This document shows, piece by piece, positions 26,969 through 36,281 of a stretch of DNA of 64,000 nucleotides (its first letter is position 1; the number at the start of each line of letters is the position of its first letter). The translations under genes were made by a program, and so were the position numbers. The stretch comes from Paenibacillus sp. JJ-223. GTDB taxonomy: Bacteria; Bacillota; Bacilli; Paenibacillales; Paenibacillaceae. The stretch spans positions 62,001 to 126,000 of the forward strand of contig NZ_CAKMMP010000015.1 in the NCBI RefSeq assembly GCF_927798175.1, written 5' to 3'. The notes beneath the pieces are model-generated. The model had not been told where the DNA came from, searched no databases, and saw only the letters and a program-made list of their open reading frames with translations.

Positions 26969-26983
26969 TTTGTTATTAACAAA
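26969..26983 (-). promoter_or_regulatory. Palindromic operator upstream of the NrtR-like gene
   Basis: Perfect palindrome TTTGTTATTAACAAA, with a further related half (TTTGTTAATA) 10 bp away. The AT-rich surroundings hold several -10-like hexamers. Autoregulation by the Nudix regulator is inferred. Confidence 0.5.
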
Positions 26984-27138
26984 ATGATATTAACAAATTA
27001 ACACACCTCTCTTCCGGCTGTCAAATTTTCCAATTCTCGATATCTTTACATTCCAAAACTATGGTACAAAACACCATTGTTCTCCCTAGAATGCAGGTCA
27101 AGGTTTCTGGCATTTTTTGCTTTTAATCGCGTTTTCAC

Positions 27139-27183
27139 TTGACCATATGTCAAACCAAACTTATTATTTAGTTAGTCGACTAA
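27139..27183 (+). promoter_or_regulatory. Promoter and palindromic operator of the MarR/ABC exporter operon
   Basis: TTGACC (27139-27144), 17 bp, TATTAT (27162-27167), followed by the perfect palindrome TTAGTCGACTAA (27172-27183) just downstream. A MarR-type dimer bound there would block initiation. Confidence 0.7.
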
Positions 27184-27203
27184 TTAAAAGGATGGGAGCT
27201 ATT

Positions 27204-27638
27204 ATGAAACCTGCCGGAAACGATCGGTTAATGGGACAGATGTCCGAACTCGTCAAATTGCAGCGATACAAGGTCCACGAAATGCTGACGAACCACCCGG
27301 AATTGTACCCCGGCCAACCGCCCCTGCTCTTCAAGCTGGAACGGGAAGACGGCCAAACCCAGAAAAGCCTGGCCGAACAGCTTCATCGTGCCCCCGCCAC
27401 CGTTACCGTCATGCTGAAACGCATGGAAGCCGCCGGATACGTGCGCCGCGAACCGGACCCCAACGATCTGCGCAGTCTGCGGGTGTATCTCACCGATCTC
27501 GGCCATGCGGCCCTTCGTGACTTGCGGGAAGCCTTTCAGGAACTTGAGCGCCATGCGCGCAAAGGATTTACGCCCGAGGAAGCGGAGTTGATGTCTTCGC
27601 TGGTGCAGCGCATGGTGCAGAATCTCAAGGAGCTTTGA
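27204..27638 (+). CDS. MarR-family transcriptional regulator
   Basis: A 144-residue regulator from the ATG at 27204 (GATGGGAGCTATT upstream); the earlier ATG at 27117 overlaps the promoter. The winged HTH is QTQKSLAEQLHRAPATVTVMLKRMEAAGYVRREPDPNDLRSLRVYLTD, typical of MarR. It starts an operon with a two-gene multidrug-type ABC exporter 35 bp downstream, so it probably represses exporter expression and releases it on drug binding. Confidence 0.9.
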   Translation: MKPAGNDRLMGQMSELVKLQRYKVHEMLTNHPELYPGQPPLLFKLEREDGQTQKSLAEQLHRAPATVTVMLKRMEAAGYVRREPDPNDLRSLRVYLTDLGHAALRDLREAFQELERHARKGFTPEEAELMSSLVQRMVQNLKEL

Positions 27639-27672
27639 TTCATTCATCAATTTTAATGAGGTGATTATCTAC

Positions 27673-29481
27673 TTGTGGACGCTCAAAAAATATTTGGCCC
27701 CCTATAAAACGGCGGCCATTCTTGCACCGCTGCTGATGGTGCTCGAGGTAGCCATGGACCTGCTTCAACCAAAGCTGATGTCGAGCATCGTGGACCATGG
27801 CGTGCTGGCAGGCAACCTGTCCCACATCGTAAGCACGGGACTGCTTATGCTTGCCTTTGCATTAATCGGTTGGGTCGGCGGTGCAGGCTGTACGCTGTTT
27901 TCCAGCAGAGCCTCCGTCGGATATGGCAGCGACCTGCGCCAGGAGCTGTTCGACCACATCCAGACGTTTTCCTTTCGCAACCTGGACGGATTCCAGCAAG
28001 GCTCGCTGATTACTCGCCTGACCAGCGACATTACCCAGATGCAGACGTTCGTGCAGATGCTGCTGCGCATGTTCATTCGTTCGCCGATGCTTATTATCGG
28101 GAGCGTGATCATGGCGTTTACGATCAGCGTCAAGCTGGCCCTGATCCTGCTGGTGACCATGCCCGTGCTGTTCATCCTGCTGTACGTTCTTATCAAAGCA
28201 TCCTATCCGCTGTTTGCCGGCGTTCAGGAAAGGCTGGACAAAGTGAATGCCGTGCTTCAGGAAAATTTGGCAGGCATTCGCGTCGTCAAGGCGTTTGCGC
28301 GAGCCAAGCTGGAAAAGGAACGGTTCAACGAGTCCAATCAGGACTATACCAACACGGCCGTCAAAGCATGGCGCATCGTCACCCTGAACGTTCCCGTGTT
28401 AAACCTGATGCTGAACGCCACCGTCGTGGCCGTGCTGTGGTTCGGGGGTTTCCAGGTGACCAGCGGCGGATTGGCTGCAGGAGATCTGATCGCATTTATC
28501 AACTATGTTACCGTTGTGCTCTCTTCGCTGACGTCGATCGGCATGATGATGATGAGCTTCTCCCGCGCCAAAGTATCTGCCGCGCGGATTAATGAAGTGC
28601 TGAACACCGAGCCTGACATCCGATCAGCCAACTCCGATTCTTCAGCAGCGTCCAGGGTGCATCCGCTTGCGGCAGAAGCCGCAGCCTCAAGGACACCTCA
28701 GGGTAAGGGTGATTCCTTACCTACGCATAACCCGGACGTAGGCCGAATCGAATTCAGAGACGTTCACTTCCGTTACGACGGTGCAGATGCCTTGTCCGGC
28801 ATCACGTTTACGGTTGAACCCGGACAGAAGGTCGCCTTGCTTGGTTCCACCGGCTCGGGCAAAACTTCGCTGGTGCAGCTGATCCCGCGCCTTTACGATG
28901 CAACGCAAGGCGAGGTGCTCGTGGGGGGCATCGATGTTCGCGACTGGAACCTGGAAGAACTGCGCCGCCGAGTCTCGATCGTGCTTCAAGAGGCCGTGCT
29001 CTTCAGCGGCAGCATCCGGGACAACATTTGCTTCGGCAGGCCGGACGCGACGGAGACGGAAATGAGAACCGCCGCCAAGGCCGCCGCAGCCGACGATTTC
29101 ATCGCCAAGCTGAAAGACGGCTATGGCACAGAGCTCGGCCAGCGCGGCGTCAACCTGTCCGGAGGACAGAAACAGCGGATCTCGATCGCCCGTGCATTGC
29201 TGATGCAGCCGGACGTGCTGATTCTGGATGACAGCACAAGCGCGGTCGATCTGCGCACGGAAGCCGGCATCCAGCGGGCCTTGAAATCGCTCATGAAGGA
29301 CCGGACTACCTTGCTGATCGCACAGCGCATTTCCTCCGTGATGGATGCCGACTGCATTTACGTGCTGGACGAAGGACGAATCGTGGCCAGCGGCACTCAT
29401 GAGCAATTGCTGGAATGTTCGCCGCATTATCAGGCGATCCATGATTCCCAGCAGCGAAAGGAGGATGTGCAGTATGGCTAA
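27673..29481 (+). CDS. ABC exporter half-transporter, degenerate-site subunit
   Basis: A 602-residue TMD-NBD half-transporter from TTG at 27673 (GAGGTGATTATCTAC upstream). It has six N-terminal helices, then a NBD with Walker A GSTGSGKTS and signature NLSGGQKQR. The catalytic Glu after Walker B is Asp (LILDDSTSAVD) and the H-loop His is Gln (IAQRISSV). This is the signature of the degenerate subunit in heterodimeric exporters such as TM287/288 or BmrCD. A 45-residue linker before the NBD (around residues 320-365) is low-complexity. The partner is the next gene, overlapping by 8 bp. Confidence 0.9.
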   Translation: MWTLKKYLAPYKTAAILAPLLMVLEVAMDLLQPKLMSSIVDHGVLAGNLSHIVSTGLLMLAFALIGWVGGAGCTLFSSRASVGYGSDLRQELFDHIQTFSFRNLDGFQQGSLITRLTSDITQMQTFVQMLLRMFIRSPMLIIGSVIMAFTISVKLALILLVTMPVLFILLYVLIKASYPLFAGVQERLDKVNAVLQENLAGIRVVKAFARAKLEKERFNESNQDYTNTAVKAWRIVTLNVPVLNLMLNATVVAVLWFGGFQVTSGGLAAGDLIAFINYVTVVLSSLTSIGMMMMSFSRAKVSAARINEVLNTEPDIRSANSDSSAASRVHPLAAEAAASRTPQGKGDSLPTHNPDVGRIEFRDVHFRYDGADALSGITFTVEPGQKVALLGSTGSGKTSLVQLIPRLYDATQGEVLVGGIDVRDWNLEELRRRVSIVLQEAVLFSGSIRDNICFGRPDATETEMRTAAKAAAADDFIAKLKDGYGTELGQRGVNLSGGQKQRISIARALLMQPDVLILDDSTSAVDLRTEAGIQRALKSLMKDRTTLLIAQRISSVMDADCIYVLDEGRIVASGTHEQLLECSPHYQAIHDSQQRKEDVQYG

Positions 29482-31297
29482 AACAGCGACTACGCCGCAC
29501 CAGCAGCATGTTATGCCGCCAATCGGAAGAGGCGGCCCTCCGGGCCGTATGCCGCTGCCCAAAGTGCGGGCCAAAAATGCCGGGCACACCCTGCTTCGCA
29601 TCTGGTCCTACATGGGCCGTCAGCGAAAAGGCGTCATCGCCGCGCTTGTGCTCACGGCGCTGGGCACCCTACTGAATCTGGTAGGTCCCTACTTGCTTGG
29701 CCGTACCGTAAATGAGCACATCGTGCCCAAATTGACGGACGGACTGCTCAAAGACTGCCTGCTGCTTCTGACGGTATACGTCCTGTCATCGCTCATGTTA
29801 TGGGGCCAGTCCTATGTCATGATCGGGGTCTCCCAGCTGACGGTCAAAGATTTGCGTCAGGCTTTGTTTTCCCGGCTGCAGCAGCTGCCCATTCGCTTTT
29901 TTGACCGGAACCAGAGCGGGGATCTGATGAGCCGGGCCACCAATGACATCGATAATGTCTCGACCACGCTGAACCAGAGCGTGACCCAACTGATGTCCAG
30001 CGCCATTTTGCTGGTCGGATCATTGTCCATTATGGTGGCGCTGGATATTCGCCTTACGTTGCTTAGCCTGGTGACGGTGCCGCTGATCATGTTTGCTACG
30101 AAAATGATTGCCTCCCGCACGCGCAAACATTTTACGGCGCAGCAGAAGCTGCTTGGCGAGCTGAACGGTTTTTCCCAGGAAACGATCGCCGGGCAAAAGG
30201 CCGTCATGGCCTATAATCGACAAGAGGAGTCGCGCAAACATTTCAAGGAATTGAATGATAAGCTCCGCACGGCAAGCACGCAGGCACAAACCGTATCCGG
30301 CCTTGTCGGTCCGACCATGAATGTCATGAACAATATCGGTTTCGCCATTTTGGCGGCCGTAGGCGGTTGGATGGCTTATCACGATCTGACGTCGATCGGC
30401 CTGATCGTCAGCTTCCTCGCTTATTCCAGACAGGTTGAACGCCCGATCAACGATCTCGCGAACCAGTACAATCTGATTCAAGCGGCCATTGCGGGCGCAG
30501 AACGCGTTTTTCAAATCATGGATACGCCGGGAGAGTATGAAGAGGAACAGGATCAACAACTGGAGCGCATTAATGGGAAGGTGGTATTCGACCACGTATC
30601 GTTTGGATACGATCCCGGGAAGGAAATATTAAAAGAGGTCAGCTTCACGGCCGAACCCGGCCAGATGATTGCCCTCGTGGGGCCTACGGGGGCAGGCAAA
30701 ACGACCATTATCAATCTGCTGCCCCGATTCTATGACATTACAGGCGGAAAAATCACGATTGACGGCCAAGACATCACCGGGCTTGATAAGGACCATCTGC
30801 GGCAAAAGCTCGGCATAGTGCTCCAGGATGCTTACCTGTTCTCAGGCACGATTCGGGACAACATCGCTTATGGCAAACCTGATGCCACCGATGAGCAGAT
30901 TATCCAGGCCGCCAAACTCGCCAATGCGCATGGATTCATCCGCAAGCTCGCTGATGGTTATGATACGCCGATTTTGGCCGGCGGGGGAAATCTCAGTCAG
31001 GGGCAGAGGCAGCTATTGACGATTGCGAGGGCGATTCTGGCCGATCCGGCCATCCTGATTCTGGATGAGGCGACCAGCAGCATCGATACCCGCACGGAGC
31101 TGCAGATTCAAGAGGCGATGCGCACGCTGATGAAGGGACGAACCAGCTTTGTGATCGCCCATCGACTGAGCACCATACGCGAGGCGGACCAGATTCTCGT
31201 CATCGATGCCGGCCAAATCGCGGAGCGGGGAACGCATGATGAGCTCATGCGCCAGCACGGATTCTATTATCAGCTTCATCAAAGCCAGCGCAGCTAA
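29474..31297 (+). CDS. ABC exporter half-transporter, canonical-site subunit
   Basis: A 607-residue TMD-NBD protein from the ATG at 29474 (GAAAGGAGGATGTGCAGT). The first 35 residues are a Pro/Gly/His-rich cytoplasmic tail. Walker A GPTGAGKTT, signature NLSQGQRQ, Walker B ILILDEATSSID with the catalytic Glu, and H-loop IAHRLSTI are intact, so it complements the degenerate subunit upstream. Together they should form an asymmetric multidrug or lipid exporter under MarR control. Confidence 0.92.
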   Translation: MAKTATTPHQQHVMPPIGRGGPPGRMPLPKVRAKNAGHTLLRIWSYMGRQRKGVIAALVLTALGTLLNLVGPYLLGRTVNEHIVPKLTDGLLKDCLLLLTVYVLSSLMLWGQSYVMIGVSQLTVKDLRQALFSRLQQLPIRFFDRNQSGDLMSRATNDIDNVSTTLNQSVTQLMSSAILLVGSLSIMVALDIRLTLLSLVTVPLIMFATKMIASRTRKHFTAQQKLLGELNGFSQETIAGQKAVMAYNRQEESRKHFKELNDKLRTASTQAQTVSGLVGPTMNVMNNIGFAILAAVGGWMAYHDLTSIGLIVSFLAYSRQVERPINDLANQYNLIQAAIAGAERVFQIMDTPGEYEEEQDQQLERINGKVVFDHVSFGYDPGKEILKEVSFTAEPGQMIALVGPTGAGKTTIINLLPRFYDITGGKITIDGQDITGLDKDHLRQKLGIVLQDAYLFSGTIRDNIAYGKPDATDEQIIQAAKLANAHGFIRKLADGYDTPILAGGGNLSQGQRQLLTIARAILADPAILILDEATSSIDTRTELQIQEAMRTLMKGRTSFVIAHRLSTIREADQILVIDAGQIAERGTHDELMRQHGFYYQLHQSQRS

Positions 31298-31336
31298 AAT
31301 TACCTGATTTCATCTGCCCATAAAAAGATCGTGACG

Positions 31337-31375
31337 AACGCCGCACCGATTTCTCTTGGAATCGGATGCGGCGTT
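31337..31375 (+). terminator. Terminator of the ABC exporter operon
   Basis: Stem AACGCCGCACCGATT / AATCGGATGCGGCGTT with one mismatch and a short loop; a T-rich tail follows. Confidence 0.65.
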
Positions 31376-31388
31376 ATTCGGTTTCCTT

Positions 31389-33002
31389 TCAGGAGACTCC
31401 GGCCACAATCGGCAAATGGAGCGTAAACGTAGATCCGATGCCGACCTCGCTCCGCACGGTAATTTTTCCGGCGTGATCCTGCGCGATCTTCTGGCAGAGG
31501 GCCAGTCCCAACCCGGTCCCTTCTTCCTTGGTAGTATAGAACGGATTGAAAATTTGCGTCAGGGCCTGCTCCGGGATGCCGCTGCCCGTATCCGTAATCG
31601 AGATCAGCGCCTGTTCCGGCGCATGCAAGAGTTCGATATGCACCTCGCCCGGGTCATGCATCGCTTCAAATGCGTTGCGGATCAGGTTGATCAGCACCTG
31701 AACGATTTTGTCCCGATCCATGTTGACGATGATGGTCTCGTTCACCATATTCAAATACATGCGATGCCCCCGCGAAGCAGCGTCCGATTCGGTCAGCGAC
31801 ATCACCCGTTCCAGGCAGTGGGCGATCTGTTCCGGTTTCATATGTTTGGCCTGAGGCTTGGAAAACTGCAAAAACTCGGCCGTGAGATCCGTCACCCTCG
31901 TAACCTCGCTCATGATGACTTCATACCACGGAGCAATGTTATAGGCCTGTCCGCGGGACAACTGAAGAAACCCCCGGATCGCTGTCAGCGGGTTTCGAAT
32001 TTCGTGAGCCATGCCGGCCGCGAGTTCGCCTACCGCGCGCAGCCTTTCGGAGCGGAAAAGCTCTTCCTCGCTCTGTATCCATTTGTTGCGCTGCTGCTGA
32101 AGCAACCCGTCCTCCGCGATCGTAATGAATTGCTGCAATGACTCTGCGGTGCCTGGATATTCGGCAATGCTGTAGACCACCTGCAATGGACCGAAATCCG
32201 CATCAAGCAGGTGGCTTAACCGTTCTTTGACATGTTCGGCACACTGCAATTCAGGCAAAATGATCGCGAACCGGTCCCCGGAGTATCGGGATATGCCCGC
32301 TGCTTCCGGGAACGCTTGCGTAATGCTAACGCTGATATTTTTGATGACAGTGCTCCAATGATCCTCACCATCTCGATGAAAGCCGTTCAAATTCTGAATA
32401 CTGAGCAAAATCAGCAAAAACGGACGTTGTTCCGCAGCGGTCCGATTCAATGCGGTTATGTATCCTTCATAGTTCAAAAGCCCTGTCAGCGGGTCATGTT
32501 GGGCCAGAAAAAAGTTTCGTTCCCGCAATTGGCGTTTTTCCGCCTCGCTTCTGGTCAACGTATGGTACAAAACAATAACGACGATTACCGTTAATATGTC
32601 AAACAACGAAACTAATGCCGTGTAAGAGCCTGTCGGCGTATAACTGAGCCGAATTATGGTATATTGGAACATCAGCAGCATGGAAATCGGCAGCGTGTGA
32701 GTGACACGCTGTTTATTCTCGATCATCGACAAAATAAGCATGTAGTAAAGCAGGCTGCACCAGTCCAGTTCGCTGAAATAATGGAATGTCCCCAGAAAAA
32801 TCCATTGCACCAAACGCAATGCCGGATATTTCCGCTCTGCACAGATGCTTGCCATAAAGATCAATCCGGCCAAAATGGTAAGCCGGAGATTGGAGGTGTA
32901 TCCCAGGTAAGAAGAGGACAGGATCACAAGCAAACATCCCACCGGAAAAATTATCATTTTCATCTTATAGCTCAGCAAACCCGCCTCGCCCCCTTTGACC
33001 AT
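31389..33002 (-). CDS. Membrane histidine kinase with degenerate GGDEF domain
   Basis: A 537-residue protein: about five N-terminal hydrophobic helices (residues 10-150), a GGDEF-like domain (DPLTGLLNYEGY ... RYSGDRFAII), then a HisKA H-box (MAHEIRNPLTAIRGFLQL) and HATPase (NLIRNAFEAM, DTGSGIP, EGTGLGLAL). The GGDEF loop reads SGDRF, so cyclic-di-GMP synthesis is unlikely and the domain may sense GTP or act as a linker. KinB/KinD-like kinases feeding sporulation or biofilm relays have a comparable kinase core. No response regulator is adjacent, so it is an orphan. Confidence 0.84.
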   Translation of the reverse strand: MVKGGEAGLLSYKMKMIIFPVGCLLVILSSSYLGYTSNLRLTILAGLIFMASICAERKYPALRLVQWIFLGTFHYFSELDWCSLLYYMLILSMIENKQRVTHTLPISMLLMFQYTIIRLSYTPTGSYTALVSLFDILTVIVVIVLYHTLTRSEAEKRQLRERNFFLAQHDPLTGLLNYEGYITALNRTAAEQRPFLLILLSIQNLNGFHRDGEDHWSTVIKNISVSITQAFPEAAGISRYSGDRFAIILPELQCAEHVKERLSHLLDADFGPLQVVYSIAEYPGTAESLQQFITIAEDGLLQQQRNKWIQSEEELFRSERLRAVGELAAGMAHEIRNPLTAIRGFLQLSRGQAYNIAPWYEVIMSEVTRVTDLTAEFLQFSKPQAKHMKPEQIAHCLERVMSLTESDAASRGHRMYLNMVNETIIVNMDRDKIVQVLINLIRNAFEAMHDPGEVHIELLHAPEQALISITDTGSGIPEQALTQIFNPFYTTKEEGTGLGLALCQKIAQDHAGKITVRSEVGIGSTFTLHLPIVAGVS

Positions 33003-33162
33003 AAATGCTTCTACCTAACACCTCATTCACATGTATTATATCGAGTATGATTAGCTAATGTTGTCGATTATTGGAAGATGGGCAAATTCGTAATCATGCA
33101 CAACCGCAAGCTTCAGGCAAAGTTGCACCACATTATGGTAATATATGTATTGAGGTGATTTC

Positions 33163-33492
33163 ATGACGCTTCAACACAAAAAACTGGGTATCGGCTCGCT
33201 TTCGCTCCTGATCATTTTCCTGGGACTGTTGTTCAATCTGCCTACAGGCCATGATCACATTTCCTTCAGTCATCACCTGTTTCATTTTATGGGCGTGCCT
33301 GTGTACAGTAACGGCAACCAAGGACTGCATTATCCCTTCCTGGCAGCTGCGATATTCTGGGTTCCGGCTTTCTGGCTTGCGCGCAAGCACCGTTCTCATT
33401 ACGGAACAGGTCTCTCCTATTATCTGTCCGGGCTAATGCTGGCTTTTTGCCTGATCGGCCCCCTAATCCTCATCCTGGATTGGTTCTTTTGA
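33163..33492 (+). CDS. Small membrane protein of unknown function
   Basis: A 109-residue protein with three hydrophobic helices and a His-rich loop (GHDHISFSHHLFHF) between the first and second; the ribosome site TGAGGTGATTTC is good. No family is recognised. The clustered histidines could bind metal, but nothing nearby supports that. It is divergent from the orphan kinase. Confidence 0.6.
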   Translation: MTLQHKKLGIGSLSLLIIFLGLLFNLPTGHDHISFSHHLFHFMGVPVYSNGNQGLHYPFLAAAIFWVPAFWLARKHRSHYGTGLSYYLSGLMLAFCLIGPLILILDWFF

Positions 33493-33546
33493 GAGTTATG
33501 GATGGAAGGCCAGCCGCATAAACGGAAATCATACCGAGCAGCAGGC

Positions 33547-33585
33547 AAAAAAAGCGGAATTCCGGGATGGAATTTCGCCTTTTTT
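33547..33585. terminator. Bidirectional terminator between small membrane protein and mglC
   Basis: Stem AAAAAGCGGAATTCC / GGAATTTCGCCTTTTT with A and T tracts on both sides. Confidence 0.75.
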
Positions 33586-33669
33586 GATATGCAGGTGTTT
33601 CAATCCATGGCTATCTTGATCATCCGGACCTAATATTTAGGTATAACGAAGGCATGAATGTGCATCCAG

Positions 33670-34689
33670 CTATTTTTTCGCTACGTATTTGCGAATGTCG
33701 AACGCAACGGCGGCGACGATAATCAAACCTTTGATAATAAGCTGCCAATACGGACTCACGCCGATAAAGGTCAGACCATAGTTGATGACGCCGAAAATGA
33801 GGACCCCTGCCATGACGCCGGGCACGGTGCCGATCCCTCCGGCGGTCGATACGCCGCCGACAACGCAAGCGGCAATAGCATCCAGCTCATACATGTTGCC
33901 GTAGTTGTTCGTGGCACCACCGGTGCGGGCGGCCTCAAGCACCCCGCCGAGTCCGTACAACGCACCCGCGATCGCATACAGCGCCACCAGGTTGCGTGCA
34001 ACGTGAATGCCGGATACATGTGCGGCTTGAATGTTGCCGCCGATGGCGTACATGTTTTTGCCGAGACGTGTTTTGTTGAACACGACCCAGCAGACAAGGG
34101 CGATCGCTATGGCGATCAACACGATGTACGGGATCGAGTACCCTCCGCCCAAATCGATATACCCGGAACCGATAACGGTAAAATCGGGACGCAGCCCGCC
34201 GATCGGCTGCGACTGGTTCGGTTCGGTATCGAAGTAAATCGAGTTCAGTCCATATACCGCCACCATCGTGCCGAGCGTAGCAATGAACGGCGGCACGTTC
34301 AACTTCGCCACGATGATGCCGTTGACCAAGCCAACGGCCAAACCGGCCACGATGCCCACGAGGATCGGTATTCCTACCCACAAATGCGGCAGGTCGGGAA
34401 AGAAACGGTTGGCGTACTCATCCACCTGCAGCATGGATGCCGAGACCACGGCAGTCAGGCCGACGACCCGGCCTGCAGAAAGATCGACGCCGCCCGTAAT
34501 CAGAATGAATGCCGCCCCCAGCGCGATGATGGCCCGAGTGGACGACTGCTGCAAAATGTCTCGCAATGTCGAGAATGCAAGGAAATTCGGATCGGCAATG
34601 GCGATGCCGACGACCAGCAGGATCAGCACGATAAAGATGGCCCGCTGCGTCACGTATTGCTTGACCTGGTTCACGATTGGTGTGTTCAT
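33670..34689 (-). CDS. mglC: Galactose/methyl-galactoside ABC permease MglC
   Basis: A 339-residue permease with about ten helices. The family motifs are GAAFILITGGVDLSAGRVVGL, PPFIATLGTMVAVYGLNSIYF, YAIGGNIQAAHVSGI and GVSPYWQLIIKGLIIVAAV. It is the last gene of mglBAC and should import a hexose (galactose or glucose) with MglA and MglB. The start at 34689 has GGGAGGGAAACCG upstream. The 15-bp gap to mglA supports an operon. Confidence 0.9.
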   Translation of the reverse strand: MNTPIVNQVKQYVTQRAIFIVLILLVVGIAIADPNFLAFSTLRDILQQSSTRAIIALGAAFILITGGVDLSAGRVVGLTAVVSASMLQVDEYANRFFPDLPHLWVGIPILVGIVAGLAVGLVNGIIVAKLNVPPFIATLGTMVAVYGLNSIYFDTEPNQSQPIGGLRPDFTVIGSGYIDLGGGYSIPYIVLIAIAIALVCWVVFNKTRLGKNMYAIGGNIQAAHVSGIHVARNLVALYAIAGALYGLGGVLEAARTGGATNNYGNMYELDAIAACVVGGVSTAGGIGTVPGVMAGVLIFGVINYGLTFIGVSPYWQLIIKGLIIVAAVAFDIRKYVAKK

Positions 34690-34704
34690 CGGTTTCCCTC
34701 CCGA

Positions 34705-36210
34705 CTAAGCCATGCGCTGCTGCGCGGCCAGTCTCATGATTTCCTGCTCCGTGGCATCGGCACCGTCGATGATCCCGGTCATGCGCCCTTCGCTCATGAC
34801 CATGATGCGATCCGACATGCCGATCAGTTCGGGCATCTCCGAGCTGATCATGATGATGCTTTTGCCCTGTCTGGCAAGCTCGGTAATGATCGTGTAAATT
34901 TCGAATTTCGCCCCGACGTCAATGCCCCGCGTCGGCTCGTCAAGCAGCAAAATTTCCGGGTCGGTCAGAAGCCAGCGGGCCAACAGCACCTTCTGCTGAT
35001 TACCGCCTGACAGGTTTCGAATCAGCGTGTTAACCGAAGGCGTTTTGGTTTTGAACTTTTGCGTCTGCTCGTACGCTTCCTCGCGCCCCTTCTTCTCGTC
35101 CAAAAGCCCAAGGCGATTCCGGTAGCGGCCAAGGCTTGCAATGATCGTATTTTCGTACACCGACAGCACCGGGAAAATGCCCGTAACCCTCCGTTCCTCC
35201 GTCAACAGCGCGATATTGTGGCGTTTCGCCGCCGCCGGGGAACCGATCCTCACCTTCCGCCCATGGATCGAGATCGTGCCCGAAGCAAGTCCGCGCAAGC
35301 CGAACAGCGATTCCATCAGCTCGGTGCGCTGCGCCCCGACAAGGCCGCCGATCCCGAGAATTTCGCCTTTTCTCAGCTCGAACGACACGTCCTTAAATGA
35401 ATGCGGATGAATGGAAGTCAGTCCCTCCGCCTTCAGGATGACGTCGCCGGGGATATTGTTCCGCTCGGGGAAACGCTCGCTGAGATCGCGGCCCACCATA
35501 CGCGTAATAATGAGATCCGTGGTCAAGTCCTTCGCTTCCCACGTGCCCACCACGAAGCCGTCCCGCATGATCGTGACTTCGTCCGAGATCGTCAGAATCT
35601 CTTCCATCTTGTGCGAAATGTAAATAATCGACACCCCGCGGCTGCGCAGCTCCCGGATGATCGCAAACAACTGTTCTACTTCCTTGCCGGTGAGGGAGGA
35701 CGTCGGTTCGTCCATGACGATGACTTTGGAATGGAACGACACCGCCTTGGCGATCTCCACCGATTGTATTTTAGACACGGACAATGTCCGGGTCTGGGCC
35801 TTCGGGTCGATGTCCAGGTTCAGATCTTTGAACAGGGCCAACGTGTCGTCATACATGCGTTTCTCGTCCACGAACCAGCCCTTCATCGGAAATCGGCCAA
35901 GCCAAATGTTCTCCATTACCGGACGGTGCGGGACGGGATTCAGCTCCTGATGAATCATGGATATGCCGTGCTCAAGTGCAGCTTTGGAGCTGGAAATCTG
36001 CACCTGTTCTCCATCAATGCGAATCATGCCTTCATCGGGACGATACATGCCGAACAGGCATTTCATCAGCGTGGACTTGCCCGCCCCGTTCTCGCCCATC
36101 AGGGCATGCACCGTTCCCGGCTTGACCTTCAGCGTCACCTGGCTCAAGGCCTGCACGCCGGGAAACGCCTTGGATATGCCGTCCATCTCCAGCAGATACG
36201 GCGATTTCAT
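34705..36210 (-). CDS. mglA: Galactose/methyl-galactoside ABC ATPase MglA
   Basis: A 501-residue double-NBD ATPase from the ATG at 36210 (GGAAGGGGAGAACAAGC); the longer frame runs into mglB's 3' side. The first NBD has Walker A GENGAGKST and Walker B VIVMDEPTSSL; the second has a degenerate Walker A (GGLVGAQRTE) but an intact signature NLSGGNQQKV and Walker B EILLLDEPTRGID, as expected for sugar-import ATPases. It couples to MglC as a dimer of one polypeptide. Confidence 0.92.
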   Translation of the reverse strand: MKSPYLLEMDGISKAFPGVQALSQVTLKVKPGTVHALMGENGAGKSTLMKCLFGMYRPDEGMIRIDGEQVQISSSKAALEHGISMIHQELNPVPHRPVMENIWLGRFPMKGWFVDEKRMYDDTLALFKDLNLDIDPKAQTRTLSVSKIQSVEIAKAVSFHSKVIVMDEPTSSLTGKEVEQLFAIIRELRSRGVSIIYISHKMEEILTISDEVTIMRDGFVVGTWEAKDLTTDLIITRMVGRDLSERFPERNNIPGDVILKAEGLTSIHPHSFKDVSFELRKGEILGIGGLVGAQRTELMESLFGLRGLASGTISIHGRKVRIGSPAAAKRHNIALLTEERRVTGIFPVLSVYENTIIASLGRYRNRLGLLDEKKGREEAYEQTQKFKTKTPSVNTLIRNLSGGNQQKVLLARWLLTDPEILLLDEPTRGIDVGAKFEIYTIITELARQGKSIIMISSEMPELIGMSDRIMVMSEGRMTGIIDGADATEQEIMRLAAQQRMA

Positions 36211-36281
36211 GCTTGTTCTCCCCTTCCATAGCCTGGCAAAAAGGGACGTCCCCTCACGGCGGACGTCCCTGCTGTGCATTA

